From Nymphaea colorata (lineage: Eukaryota; Streptophyta; Magnoliopsida; Nymphaeales; Nymphaeaceae): a stretch of DNA of 64,000 nucleotides. Location of the stretch: positions 38,431,115-38,495,114 of the forward strand of contig NC_045138.2 in assembly GCF_008831285.2 (NCBI RefSeq). Direction: 5' to 3'. The position numbers and the translations under genes were made by a program. The notes beneath the pieces were generated by a model. That model searched no databases. It was not told where the DNA came from and worked only from the letters and a program-made list of their open reading frames with translations. Below, piece after piece: positions 1 through 13,705 of the stretch (the first letter of the stretch is position 1; each line of letters starts with the position of its first letter).

Positions 1-2409
1 TATTTGATCGGATACAAATTTGGATTCGGTTTTAAGTAAATATTTAATCGGATACTTAACTATTTTAACAAGTATATCTGAATCCAAACCGTGAGTTGAT
101 ATCTGAATCCGAACCTGAGAGTTGAGTTGGTGTCCCAATGTTTTGAAGTTTCGACCTATGAATGGTTAGGCAAAACGTTAATCCAAACACACCAACTTAA
201 AGTTATGATATAAAAAAAATATAAATTGTATATCAATGTATAATCTGATTAAGAGCTGGTGGTTTTTATGAAGTTACATATAATAATAGTCATATAATTA
301 CTATGTACACCATTTAACTTAAAATATTAAAACTATATCATATACAACTACTTATTAATAATTAATATTATATTTAATTATACATTTTTATGTAAACAAG
401 CAAACTATTATAGTTAAGCCATCAACAAAATAAGACATCTTAAATAATGTATTTATTTAATTAAAAATAATAATGAACAACTTCTACCAAATTTTTTTAA
501 TAAAATTAGTATTTTTAAAAATATTAAAATTAATAGCAAGTAGATACATTTAATATGTAAAACTCTTGAACTGATAAAAAAAGTTTTAATTTATCAAATT
601 GAAAATTATGTTATTTAATCAATCAAGTAAATCATTTTGTATAATCATATAATATAATATGTCCAAAAGTCTTAGGTACGTGATATATAACACATAATTA
701 ACAAATTTGAAAACAAAAGCCTTTAACTATTAGAAAAACAATAAATTGTTTAATTTAATAAACTATCTCACATATCATTGGAGTAATTATACAATTTTAC
801 ATGTGTAACACATTATTTCAATTAACTCAATAAAATGAGAAAAAATTATTAAATAACATTTTTTAATGACAAATATGGGTCATATGATTTAATAATTCAC
901 AATAAGTGATCATCATGAAATAATAGTTTACTTAAATAAAATATGTTATTAGTTAAAAATAAATCAATTAATGTTTAATATTCACAATTTTTATAACGAA
1001 AGTATGAAAGGTGTATTTTAAACATAAACCAATTACTGTTTAATATTCACAAATATGATAGCAAGAAAATATAATTTTTAAAAAACTAACTTAAAAAAAA
1101 TGTTTTATAACAAATAGAAAATCTTAAACACATTATGATATTCATTTTAGTTGAAATCTTCTTCACTATATATAATCTCAAATAAATATATTTAATATTA
1201 AAAAAAATGCTGAACTCATAAAAAAGTTTTATTTATCAAATAAATTCTTATTCAAAAGTCTTAGGTATTTGATATATAACACATAATTCACAAATTTAAA
1301 AACAAAAACCTTTAATTAGTAGTAGAACAATAAATTGTTTGATTTAATAAATTATCTTATATATGATTGAACACTCTTTTTTACGCATGTAACAGGAAAT
1401 ATATTTGTAATTAATTTTCATATTTTTAAAAATACTCATTTTATTGAAATTTCTTGATACAAGTTTTTATTATTATTTTTAATTAAATAAGTACATTATT
1501 TAAGATATCCTATTTAGTTGATGTTTTAACTATAATAGTTTGCTTGTTTACCCAAAAAACGTTTAATTAAATACAACATGAATTATTAATTAATTAATTT
1601 TATATGATATAGTTTTAAATACTTTAAGTTGAATTGTGTATACGATAACTATTTGATTATTATTATATACAATTAAATTATATATCCTCGTATGCAATTT
1701 ATATTTTTTTTATATCATAAGTTGATGCATTTGAGTAGACCTTTTACCAAATCATTCATAATTCAGATATTATAACTTAAAACTCAAATTAAATGTAACT
1801 TAAAATTCGAATCGAATTCAAATATAACTTAAAATTCGAATTCAGATGTAGATTTTACAGTCAAATTCGAATATGGTATAAATTTCTTCTCAACTGAATT
1901 CGAATCCTAATCCTTCTCATCCGAATTAGAATCCTAATCCGAATATATAAATATCCAAAAAATTGAATATAATAAAAAAATATATCCAATCCAAATCTGA
2001 TCCGTTGACATCCTTGTGACCAAAATAGCACCAAGATACGGAGAACATGGGAGGATTAAGCCTTCAATTGTAGTGAAATTTCCCACTCTTCATCCCAAGA
2101 AAGAAATTTCTCAATTGAATTTCAAATATTATAAAACCTTGCTGAAGAAATGAAATATTTTTCTTCGAAAACTAACGTTAGAAGTGCGTATAAGAACAGA
2201 AACTTTCCGACATGATAAAACGGACAAGGATGCAACATCTCGGAGCAGTAAAACATTGTTTTATATTGAATAAAAGTAGAACATACTGCCAAACCACTCC
2301 TGCGGAAAGCTCAGGGTCATTGGAACAAGGAAACATAAAACATTTCTGCAACATCTACAACCTAAGACGGGCTCTCCCGAACGCCCTAGTCATCCTCCTC
2401 TTTAACCCT
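1..2409. repeat. AT-rich intergenic DNA with foldback-like repeat
   Basis: No gene is visible in this stretch. Two arms, about 194-540 and 1405-1727, are imperfect reverse complements of each other. The matching ends include the run around 205-230 and its complement around 1686-1715. Between the arms lie direct repeats: 663-780 resembles 1253-1370, and about 959-1010 resembles 1024-1075. The flanks (1-120 and about 1780-1990) hold degenerate strings of the GAATCCGAA / AAATTCGAAT type, also seen at 40350-40700. This could be a degenerate foldback or nonautonomous DNA transposon. No transposase frame was seen and no target-site duplication was established. Confidence 0.5.
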
Positions 2410-3433
2410 TCATTCCTCTTCGTCAGCATCAGAGGATTTATCTTCACCCACTCCTTTAGTGGCGACAGCCTTTGCGACGGCCTCCCCAGGAGGTGGATGA
2501 TCGAACCTGCACGTTACACCAAATTTGCAGGTTCCAGTTTTCATGTAGAAAGCGCATGCAGTTTCACCCTGCAATTCCAGACATAAATGTTACTGCATGG
2601 GTCTGTTGTGTCTCTACAAAGTATAAACTTTAAACATCTTCAATGGGGAAACCTACCTCTCTTCTTGGAAGCCCTGCAAGCGTCAGCTTCACGGATGACT
2701 GAGCAGATTTAACTGCTGGAACAGATGTTGCGGTCCTATCGATAGGGTGATGGTATTTACACCTCTCCCCAAACTTGCACTCCCCGGTTTTCATGTAATA
2801 CTGCATTCATCGAGAAAGAAGCAAAATAAGAGATAACGAGTACACTGACTTATATATCTATAACGAACCAATACAAAAGGAATAGAGAATCCAAGAGACA
2901 TAATGACAATCTGAAAACTTGTCCCATAAGGGCGTAAGCTACCAGTGACTACCACAATTAAATTAATCAGATGACTATGGTGATTTCCACAACATATTTA
3001 TAGCCACCATACTCTATAGAGCACGTTATACAGGCAGGTTCTGAGCTCAAGTCTTGACATAAATGCCTAATAAACAAGAGAGACCAAAGAACTCGGCAAC
3101 TGCTCACAAACTCAACAAGAAACTAACTTCTGAGCAACATCCATGAACTTAGGAAAAGCCAACAAAACATTGCAACACTTACATCACATTCTAACTGTCC
3201 AGGCCTCTGCGGATAAATAGGAGTCACCTGCAGAGAAGACAGACGTTAATAGAACAACTTTATTTCACTAACCAGTCAAGAACTTGTACATGGTAAAACT
3301 CATCTATATTAGGAATTGCGTAACATTTTGATAAGTTTGAGGACCATTAGCGCAAAATAACCGATCAATGATTCAATGGGAATTATTTTGGACATTATGG
3401 CTTTTTAGTCCACTGGACATCTTCGACTGGATC

Positions 3434-3487
<54 letters not shown>

Positions 3488-6400
3488 TCAAAATAAAAAA
3501 CATACAACTGGAAGGCACTGCCTGTTCCTAAGGTTTGTAAGAGGATCTGAAGTTTTCATCCCCCCACAACAATAAGCAATTGGACCAAGCACAAATTAAC
3601 TAGATTGAAAAGAAACGAGTTTCCACTACCGCTGATTGAGCCAACCAGGGATTAATGGTTGCTTGAGGCAAAGCAGCAGCAACTGGATTCAAAATTCCCA
3701 ATGCTGGAGAGCTGATAACTGCTTGGGTGAGAGTGGCTGCTGGAGGATTGATGGCTGCATAATATTCCAAAAAAGGAATGACTAGGTATAGAGCAAATAT
3801 AGAAAGTAGCTTCTTAAGATGGTCCAGTCAAGTAGATATTAACCATTTCTATCAGGATGATTAAAACGACATGTTGCACCATATTTGCAACTGCATATGA
3901 ACAGAAAAAAAATGCACTTATCAGTACAACATTTCACAATCAAATAAATACTGCTCCCATGCATCCACAATTTAGAAACAAAAAAAGGAGAATCAACCTC
4001 CCAGTCTTGAGGTAGAATGAGCAATCTACTTCACCCTGCAAATAGAACAAACCATACAAAGCAGGTCAAAGTACATAAACATTAAAAGAGAGAAAACAAA
4101 CAACAAAACAGCAGCACAACTCATCAAGCATTATAAAGTAACCATGGAAGGTTTGCCGTACTACACTGAGTGTCTTAACCACCGACTTTAAATCTAGATA
4201 TGCAATCCCGGTAAATTTAGTTCCATCATTTTACCCCTACGCGTGAAGTAATCCAACAATCTGTTTTTTGAGGTCACTTCCACTAAAAAGATGACAAACC
4301 AAGAAATTAAAGAGAACGTCGTAAAACACTGAACATTCAGCAAATGGCCTATAGGGAACAGAATAGACTATACAAATGGTAAGTATGTCGACAAGTAAAG
4401 AAACCAAGTTACTTGCAGAATAATAAGAAATAGTTGAAATAGAAAGATTACCACAGCCAACAGTCATAAAGCATTTTAAAGCAAAACTAATCTCTCATTT
4501 GCTAACCAAATCTTTTTTTTTTTCAGGATCACTAAATCCATTGATGAATCATGAACATTCAGATTCCATTTGTGGAGGTATGGTCCCGTATGGAACTAAA
4601 AAAAATAGACAACTGGGCCAATACACCACTAGTCATAAAGGATTTAAAACCATCAGTTTTTTTTTCTTCTTTTAAAGAGCGACATTTGTTGTCATGTTTG
4701 AACGCATGCATGTACATCTTTAAGTATTAATGGATGAGTCCAATTGTCCTGTAACTTTTCTGAAACCCAGGTGATCGGTATCACAACCTGTTCATGCATC
4801 CTATCCATGTGCCACAAATTTGATGGCAGTATGTGGATTTAATCAGGTTCCAAACAGAGGCAAAATTTTGTCAACTTTCACAAACTAAGTCCCAGAGAAA
4901 GTGATTAGGAGAGTCTCCTCTGGCCATAAATAAAAAAATTTTACCGGTCGTACTGGCAGACCCTTTGAATTGTGCAGAACAGCAGGAGCGACAGGGATAA
5001 ACAGCTTATCTGCCTTCTCGGTTGAATCAACTGTTAGTGGAGCAGCTGCATCAGTCTTTTCCAGATTACCATCAACAGCAGGTACAACATGATCTTTTGG
5101 ATGATGAAACTTGCATGTAGCCCCAAATTTACAGTTTCCGGTCTTCATATAGTACTAAAATGCACAAAGTGGCATTCATAGTAAAAAAAAACATCAAAGG
5201 CACAGTACACAGCAAAAGAGCAAAGGAAAAAGATGTATCCTTTACCGCACAAGCTGGCTCAGATGGCCTTTCTGGCAATAATGACGTGTCATCTGCCTCA
5301 ACCTGTATAAGCCATATAGCAAACAGAGTCAAACAAATTTAAAATTAACCATCAACAAAACGGAGCACTTTCGAGATAGGTAAACTTACATTTGACATCG
5401 GGTTTTCCAATTTATCTTTTGGATGATTGAACTTGCATCTCAGTCCATACTTGCATTTTTGTGTCTTCAAAAAGTACTGGAGTTTATAGAAACAATATTA
5501 GAAAACTGATGGAAAAAAAAATCTTGAAGAAAAGGGCACTAGGCAAACATGTTCCAACCTCCCTGACCCAAAGTGAATCTTCATTTTATGTGCACAAGTT
5601 GTAAAAACAAGAACTTGTGATTGTCTAATTAACCTTTATGAAGTACTTATTTGGACACATTGCAAACTAAGAATTTTTTATTGCAATATTTTCCTTAACA
5701 CAAAACAACAGGAGTGTTTTCCAGCAATGTGAACATCTAAGGCTAGAAATAAAAGATAAAGAGGAAAGCAAGGAAACACAGCCATGGAAACCTGCTTATC
5801 ATCACAATTTTAAAAAGTCAAAGGTAATCCATAAAGGCCACCGAGAGGAACTAAAGAGGCCTAGACTTAACTAACTTGGAAAAGTTAAAATAGACCACAT
5901 AAACTTACAAACTTAGCAATATTTGAAAAGTCAAAATAATTAACAGAAACTTGGAGAATCACAAAATCTGAAGCCTCAAGGTACTAAACCATGAGAAAGA
6001 AATAGAAGCCTCAATGCCTCCCACCCAGTTCTCAGCATTTACATGGGGGCAGCCTTTAATTAAAAAAAAGCCATGATTGTTAAAAACAGAAAATTTGCTG
6101 AAAGAAAAAAAAAACAATTTAAGCGTATATTTTAAGAACTAAGTGTGCTCTTAACACTCTACCTGATAAATTAGATTACCTCACACTATTACCTATTTGT
6201 CTTGGACTTAGCTAGCTATGGCGCCATTAATAATGTCAAAAAGTTGTTCGGTTGTTTCACTTTATCCATATACTGTAGTGGCATTTGTGTATCCCAAAGA
6301 TGACTTTTTTTCCTTATGTGTTAATTTGCTACCTTAAGATCCCAAAGAAAGACCTCAGATTCTAATATACACTTTTATTTCAATATTTCTAAATTTTTAA

Positions 6401-9400
6401 ATGATATGCTCTTGAAAATTAAATATGTAATAGAAACAAATAGTTCAGTGCATAAAACCATCCAACATGCATTCAAATCTTTCATGAGATAGGTTCTACT
6501 GGTTCTAAACATCAAAGATTATTATTCAATCAACAGATGAAAAAAGACCCAATTGGTGATAAGAAAGCAACAACTTCTTTATGGATTTTATCCACACTAT
6601 CTAGTTTAATATATTGAAGATCATCTTACTATATTCAATCGAAAATGAAAAACTGAGAAAGACAAAATTGGCCATAAGAAAGACCCAACTTCTTTACCAA
6701 TTTTGTTCAAAAAATCTAGTTTAATATATTGAAATGCCTTTCAAACTATGCTACATGGGTGGACAGCAATTTCAGAAAGTTTGGGTGTAGGAATGCAGCA
6801 TATATATTCAATCTTGATACTCATAAAATATAAAATAGTAAACAAAATAATACCCAAATACACAAAAAAAGTGCCAACTATCAATTTGCTATGTCCAAGC
6901 CCTGCCTATGCTCGTGCCTGTGTCCAGGCATGTCGACATGAAGGTGGTGCATGTCGACATGAAGGTGGTGCATGTCGACATGAGCGTGGTGCCATTTCAG
7001 GCAAAGCCCATGTTACATAGCTTTAAAGAAAAATCAATCGATGTCCCAAAGGAAAGTAAAATCATTTCAAAAATTACCCCTTTTTTTAAGAAAAACATTC
7101 CAAGTGTGATCAATATTATCCAGCTGCAGTGAAAGCTTCAGTCAAAAAATAGAAAAATGAACAAATGGAAGATTCATATATTACAGGACAATCAGGTTCT
7201 CCAGGCCTGTCTGGCAGTGACTCGCTAGGAATAAATGGGATCTGCAAACAAATAAGATTATCAGTTAATAGAGTTGACATCTCAATCTTTTAAAATGCCT
7301 GTAATGACATGGAAGATTCAAAACAACTCCATAGCAAGAACAACAGCTTTTTGCGAAGTAGATAATGCATACAAGAGAACAGGTGAAGCTGAAGCAATGT
7401 GAAGCTACATATGAGAAACTGAAAAAAAAAAAAGTAGCAAATAGTGAAACACAAAAGCTCAAGATTATGGATATGACACCTCAAGAAGAGACTACAACAA
7501 CATTACCACTTCATTCTTTCTGTGAATCAAGCTACAAATGTCATTATCACTTGAATCATTGGCATAATCAACAACGTAAACCAAATTCTTTTCTTCATTG
7601 AATCTTCAACATATGATTTGTGAGAACAGGTTTAGCTAGCCTGTGTGTCCATCTGGAAATTGTAGGTCCAAGATGTTGCATTATATTTACATACTGCTTC
7701 TAACAGATATCCAGAATATTCTCATAGAATACCCTAGCAAATACGTTATGTACATATGCATCTATAGGTATAGAGACATGCACCAGCAATCTGCTTCCAG
7801 AAAAGACCAACCAATGGTAACAATAACACCCAATCTTCTTAAGAAGAGTTTTCTATCCTACAAAGTTTTGGACACCCATGATTCATCAATTAATACATGT
7901 TCACCACCACTTACGCAGAAACAGGATTTTAAGTGTGCCAAGTTAACCTTTTGGCATGTACTGCTCTAGCACAAAACTAACATGGTATATATGCTGCCTA
8001 ATGCCAACTGGTTGTTGCAGTTTTCTGGCGGCATTTACTGCTCTATAGCAATTGATTGAATCCCAACTCTGGTATCTATAGAAAATAATTTGATCCCAAT
8101 CTTGGCATATTTATCACTATACAGAAATCAAAGCAAAGCACGACTAATGTTGATCTTGCAAAATCAATATTTTGAAGCATGGAACTCCAACTTTTTCCGA
8201 ATCTCTGACAAATTGCCTTACTGCAACAACAGACATGCTTCCTACTCTCAAAAACATGCCCACTAACATAAGTGATCTTCTGAAAATATCATGACAATAT
8301 TGCCAATTTAGAGCTTTCCTTTTCAAACAATTATCATAATATATACATAGAAATACTACCACAGCAGTTAATCTCATGCCAATTTCTTTGGAAATTCCTT
8401 TCGTACACATTCAAACATAAATTTCTCTTTCATATTATCTGCTTTATTATAATTAAAAAATTAATTTAACTATTTTGAAATTTCATCAACATTTTGCAAG
8501 AAAATCAGTAAAAAAAACTCGTAAGTCCTCAGATCCCTGACTAATACCCAAGAGAAACTGTGCTAATAGAATCTGGGGACAATATCTTTGTAACTATGTT
8601 TTGAAGTAAGCAAAATCAGAAACGTAGTAAATTAGTAATACAATAGCTCAAAGAGTGTAATGAGATATGAAATGATTTCTGAGTTGTTACACACAATGAA
8701 ATACATAGGCAATCAACAGTGTTGAGAAATAAAGGAGATTCGGAGAATGATAATAACATAATGCATATAAATTTGTTATTAAAAAAAGTAATGCATTGAT
8801 CTCTTTTATCATTTAAATATTCTCCCACCTGAGAAAGTATGTTTCATAACATATAAGCAAATCCAAATGTACCATGAAACCTTGACACCTTTTTAGCTAA
8901 AAAAATACGTAAACTCCAACTAGAAAATGAATATATACAGCATTAAGAAGTTATATGGCACACTAAACTAGATATAATACTAGGAAGCAAATAGTAGTAT
9001 CTAATTTTCAAAACTGCATTACAATGTATATAACAAACAAATAAAATAAAGTTCACCTCTTTCCAGTCTGGGATCCCACCCTCAGGAACCCAAAGAGGAT
9101 GATCGAACTTGCATTTATCTCCAAACTTACAGGTCCTGGTCAACATATAATGTGCACAATCCTTCTCTCCTGGACGCTGGGGATAAATAGGAAGACTGCT
9201 TGCACTTTCAAATCTAGGGCGCTTGGTCAAAGGATTTGTTGAAAACATTGCTTCACTTTGTGCAATACTGTTATGAGTGCCCAATAAAGTCTGGTGGTAC
9301 AAAGCTATGTGTAGATAATAGAGAGAAAATAGCATAAGAAAGGATCAATATACATGTTTGATATAATATGAATATATAAATCTGTTTACTTAAATGTGAA

Positions 9401-10986
9401 TGTCTTAAACGCCTATATTCAGACTTAATAAGTAAATTTGAATGTCTTAAATGTCTATATTCAGATAATATACTTTCAAGTAAGGACCAATAATGAGGCA
9501 ATCATTATCTCCCACTAATCATACTGCAACTGCAAAAATATTACAGACAGTTAAAAAGATGTAGAAACAACAGTGGAACACAAAATATCCTTGTTGCACT
9601 GGAATTTTAAGGATACACGTACATCTAAGCAAACTATCAAACTTTAAATTAAGAAAATCAGTGTGGCTGAAAAGGAAGATACTATTAGAAAAGCCAGTCA
9701 TCCATATTTTAGTTTTGCAAAACACCTCATGGTTCTCCTGCATCTATAGATAGATAAAAAAATATAATATATGCATATAAAACTACCAAAACTTGGTATT
9801 AAATGTCAAACAAAGCAATCTACTGGAGAAGCCTGCTGACCGCAGCTCAAGTTGGTATCTGTTTGAAGAACTGGAATGGTAAGATGAACAAATACGAACT
9901 TGACAATCGAAGATACATGATGTGGCAGACTACTGCACAATCATGCATAGATAGTTAAGCTTGCAATAATCTATGGCATACAAATGCATACTTTATTTTC
10001 ACAATTCATGAAATCCTTCTATATAGTTTTTTGAACAGAAAGTCCAAGGCTCCAAACAACAAGCCTTTCAGTTTATTAATCTGACATAAATTCAGGTTGC
10101 AAATACATAAAAAAAAATCAAAATATTCAATTCTTTTATGTTACCCACTTAGTGGAAAATGCTGATATGTACTGTAAGATCATGTTTATCGCCCAGAACA
10201 TCTGCACCCTAAGCCCATCCAATTCTTTTATGTTACCAACTTAGTGGGAAATTCTAGGACGTATGGTAATTCATTAAGACCAGAAATGCATATTAAACCA
10301 TGAAACTTGAATATAATTAGCCAACTTCAAAATATTCAATTCTTTTATGTTACCCACTTAGTGGAAAATGCTGAGATGTACTGTAAGATCATGTTTATCG
10401 CCCAGAACATATGCACCCTAAGCCCATCCAATTCTTTTATGTTACCCACTTAGTGGGAAATTCTAGGACGTATGGTAATTCATTAAGACCAGAAATGCAT
10501 ATTAAACCATGAAACTTGAATATAATTAGCCAACACACCAAAAAAACTGATTGAACCTTTCAAAAGCGGCAGAAATCTGCATCAAGAAAAATGACAGGAG
10601 GAAAAACAAAACTAGCTACCTTCACTCTGTCGCTTCAATCCAACAGCCGATGCCTCCAACCCGGCAGGCGGCAACGAGTTATGACTATCCAACGCACTCC
10701 AGGCCGACTGCGAATACAGCGACGGAGTGAGCGGCCTCGTTGAATAGCTGCTAATCCCGGGAATCTCGCTACTAGAATACTTCAACCCATCGGAATACAA
10801 CGACCCCTTCTCCAAAACAGAGTACCTCGAATCCGAAGAAAGGAGATGGTCGGACGAGAGGTAGCGGGACGCCGTCAGAAGGGAGTCCGGGTATGAATCC
10901 CCGATCGAGCTGTTTCCCGTTAGCCGGGAAGAGTAGAGAGAGGAGAGCTCGGATCCTCCGTACCCGCCATAGAGATGACTCGACAT
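2410..10986 (-). CDS. HUA1: HUA1-type CCCH zinc finger RNA-binding protein
   Basis: Predicted 527-residue protein, close to the roughly 520 residues of Arabidopsis HUA1 (from memory). Exons on the minus strand: 10986-10620, 9304-9057, 7241-7185, 5476-5390, 5302-5246, 5154-4945, 4035-3998, 3890-3844, 3754-3630, 3227-3183, 2800-2657, 2568-2410. All junctions are GT-AG and phases close to a TGA stop. Six C-x8-C-x5-C-x3-H fingers lie at about residues 172-191, 223-242, 271-290, 347-366, 426-445 and 480-499, most preceded by a linker of the RPGE/RPSE type. The first 120 residues are Ser/Tyr/Leu-rich and low complexity; the C-terminus is acidic. The [10 protein letters not shown] segment after finger 1 and six fingers rather than five favour HUA1 over ZFN-type proteins. 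HUA1 is a nuclear RNA-binding protein that promotes AGAMOUS pre-mRNA processing in flowers; that role is inferred here from family membership. Introns are large and repeat-bearing. Confidence 0.93.
3434..3485. repeat. Compound (GT)n(GA)n microsatellite
   Basis: A GT run passes directly into a long GA run inside the HUA1 intron between exons 9 and 10. It is likely length-polymorphic. Confidence 0.95.
6931..6993. repeat. 21-bp minisatellite, three copies
   Basis: The unit GCATGTCGACATGAAGGTGGT repeats about three times, the last copy slightly changed, inside the third HUA1 intron. Each unit contains the palindrome CATGTCGACATG. The open frames seen across it arise from the repeat and are not taken as coding. 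Confidence 0.85.
10118..10535. repeat. 209-bp tandem duplication in HUA1 intron 1
   Basis: The block 10118-10326 is followed head to tail by a near-identical copy at 10327-10535, differing at only a few positions. Each unit also holds an internal degenerate pair starting ATTCTTTTATGTTACC. The high similarity suggests a recent event. Confidence 0.92.
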
Positions 10987-11158
10987 TCCCGCGAAACTCT
11001 AAGAAACTTGAACAAAATCGAGAACGGAAAGAAAATCCGACGGCGGGTCGAGAATGCAGAGAACCCTATATTCGATGGACCAAAAGCAAGATCGCCAGGA
11101 GGGATGAAGAACGGGAGGGAAGAAAGAGACTCCCCCGACCAAAGCAGTCGGCCTAAGT

Positions 11159-11173
11159 AAACCCTAACCCTAG
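11159..11173. promoter_or_regulatory. Telo-box in HUA1 upstream region
   Basis: AAACCCTAACCCTAG lies about 175 bases upstream of the HUA1 start codon. AAACCCTA motifs are known plant promoter or leader elements of growth-related genes. Function here is inferred from sequence only. Confidence 0.5.
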
Positions 11174-11706
11174 CCCGCCCTAGAAGAGAGCTCTGCTTCG
11201 GACGCTCCGGACTCGAACGTGCTTTCCGGCGCTTCTCCAGACTTTGGCCTCCGCCCGATCTTATTTCCTAATGACGAAATTGCCCTTGTTCGGTTCCATA
11301 CCTAAACGGGTCTGGGTACAACCGGATCGAGTTTAAGCGGGTCGACTTGGTTTTCTGCTTTTTCTGTTCCGACCCGATCTCATCTACAAATGGATCGATT
11401 TGGGTCGGATCTTCAAAAGTTTGTGATAATCTCATGGTTTCAACCAATTATCTGTGATAATAAGTACATGTCTAAGCAAATAATTACCTTGAGTAAGCCC
11501 AAGGATCCAATTAGTTCCGGTAATTGTCCCTTAATTTCCTTTTTATTGAACTTTTTTTTTATAGTAAAAACAACAAATTCTGGGCATTATGTCAATCCCC
11601 AACTAACCCCATCATAGAGTTCCTACAGTAAACAAATCATCCGAAACCTGAAACTTGCACAGCAAAAAAAAAAAAAACTGAAACTTACTGCTTGCAAACA
11701 ATAAAT

Positions 11707-11738
<32 letters not shown>

Positions 11739-11749
11739 ATAGAGAGAGA

Positions 11750-11921
11750 GAGAGGAGTGGAGCGAGAATTTTTCATGAAATGAAAGGGCCGATTTATGGT
11801 TTCAAAATTTAAAAAAGGCTGAAATATAATTTTTCAACACTTTTATATAAAATAAGTAACTTTTTTTAATTTTACATGTAAATTTGAAAAAAAAAAATGA
11901 AAGGGGTGCCAAAGCCCTTGT

Positions 11922-11930
<9 letters not shown>
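11750..11930 (+). repeat. Dispersed noncoding repeat, copy A
   Basis: The segment starting near TTTTTCATGAAATG and containing TTTTACATGTAAAT resembles 32865-33005 on the same strand and 61560-61700 in inverse orientation. It has no coding content. It may be a short nonautonomous transposable element; class not determined. Confidence 0.6.
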
Positions 11931-11959
<29 letters not shown>

Positions 11960-13506
11960 GCCGTATGTACCGGATAGTTGCTGGTTGTCTAAGAATTAGA
12001 ATATCGGCATGAAAAGGACAATAAATCATCGTTAAAACAACCAAAAACCGTAGTAGCAATACAAACCATGCATAATACTCAATAAATATATATATATATA
12101 TATTATATATAATTGACAGGCTTCCAACAAAGATTTAAATGGGCCAAATATATGTTGCTTGTTGATGTGCAATCAAGGAGGGCAAAATATGAAACCTGCC
12201 GATTTGAAAAAGATCTTAAACTTAGTGTGTTTCGTAAAGATTGAGGCAGATGTGGAAAATTTATCGCCCTGGTACATCTGAAAACAAGGAAAATTTTACC
12301 CAGGAAAATTTTACCCCGCAAACATTAGTAGCCTTTTTTATGCAAATATAGTTCGAATCCCCAATGTTAATTATAATGATTTCGTTTTACATATATTCCC
12401 ATTTGATCGGGCCAACATAGCTGGGGACAGATAGTCAAACCCAATTATTTGTTATTTTGTGTGCGGAAATAGGGGGTTATAGTCAATTGAATCCATTGAC
12501 AACCCTCAACATGTGCCGCAAATTCATGCATATGACTTTTCCGGAAAAAGGAAGGAAGGCTCTTGTCTTTCTCCAGACAAACCTGTCTATGAAAAGTTTG
12601 TCTCTGTTTACAACTCATGTTTCAGCCTAACCAGTGAATCAACATTTTTGTATATTAACGCTAACACTTGTAAATAAGCACGAATTTTATTCTCTACTGA
12701 AGGACCAACTTAAACTTATTTGCTAATTAACCCCATGTTTTATATGATTATCTCTATATAAGTAACTCTATGCGTCTTCATAGATATTAATCCTCCTAAC
12801 GGGGAATCCATACATGTACCATTCATAAAACTAAGTTCGGAATATATATCGTTGTGTTTTTTTTTTTTTTTTTTTTTTTAAATATCGAACTCATGATTTT
12901 TCAGATACAATGAAAAAATTCATTTTCAATTCCAGGCAAGGGACATAACAGCTTGATTAGTGCCAAGGCTACACCTTTGCATGATTATAACAACTCAGCA
13001 ATGAAAAAACTTGAGAGCCTCAAGATGAAAGTCATGCGACTGCGGTACGACAGTTGTCGCAATTTAATAGGTGACCCCTAACCCTAGCTTGTCAATATAT
13101 ATATATAATGGTGTGAACTTGATATAATCATCCCTACGTACGTTGCATGTGCATTTGCTGTCTTGTGCCTGGCCTGTTTGAAATCACATCTCACAAATGA
13201 AAGATGGTAGGGCACCCTTCTAAGCATAGGAACAGGTTTCCGTTCATATAACCTAGCTCATTGAACCTAGCCTCGATCGAGCATAGCCCGAGCCCATGTC
13301 CATGCCCAACTCAAGTACTCTTTCTTTGAGAAAGCCGTCGGTGGATCAGGTCGAGCGATGGAGGCTCGATCCAGGTCCAGATAAATTTTCAAGTTTTATG
13401 AAGAAGATAAATCCACTGAAATTTTTGATTTGGGGATTTTGGTATAAGCATTGCTGTTGCAGGCAGCATGTCAAGGAGGGTCCTATGCAATTGTTATGGA
13501 AAACAC

Positions 13507-13705
13507 TTTTTTTTTTGTTCTTTTTGTGATTTATGATATTGTTTTTTAGAATTCCAAGTCCACCAATCAAATTATTTGTAATTGAAAACAAATATAGACC
13601 TTGAAGTCCAATCAAATTATGTGGGTTGACTCTTAAGAGAATCGAACCAATGACTAGCGCTCTGTAAACCATTGATCCGACCAGTTGTGCCGAACCCTTG
13701 GAGGC
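13507..13705 (-). mobile_element. Possible tRNA-derived SINE
   Basis: Read on the minus strand, the segment begins with GGTTCGGCACAACTGGTC. About 35 bases later comes TGGTTCGATTCTC, close to a pol III B box (GGTTCGANNCC). It then runs about 150 bases to an A-rich tail near 13510-13530. A tRNA-like head, short length and A-rich end fit a SINE. The A box is weak and I could not define a target-site duplication. Confidence 0.4.

Noticed and set aside
6928-7000. CRISPR-like array
   Set aside because: It is a continuous three-unit minisatellite without spacers in a plant intron.
13640-13705. A tRNA gene on the minus strand
   Set aside because: The B box fits, but the A box is weak and no closed cloverleaf or acceptor stem is visible; it is treated as a possible SINE head.
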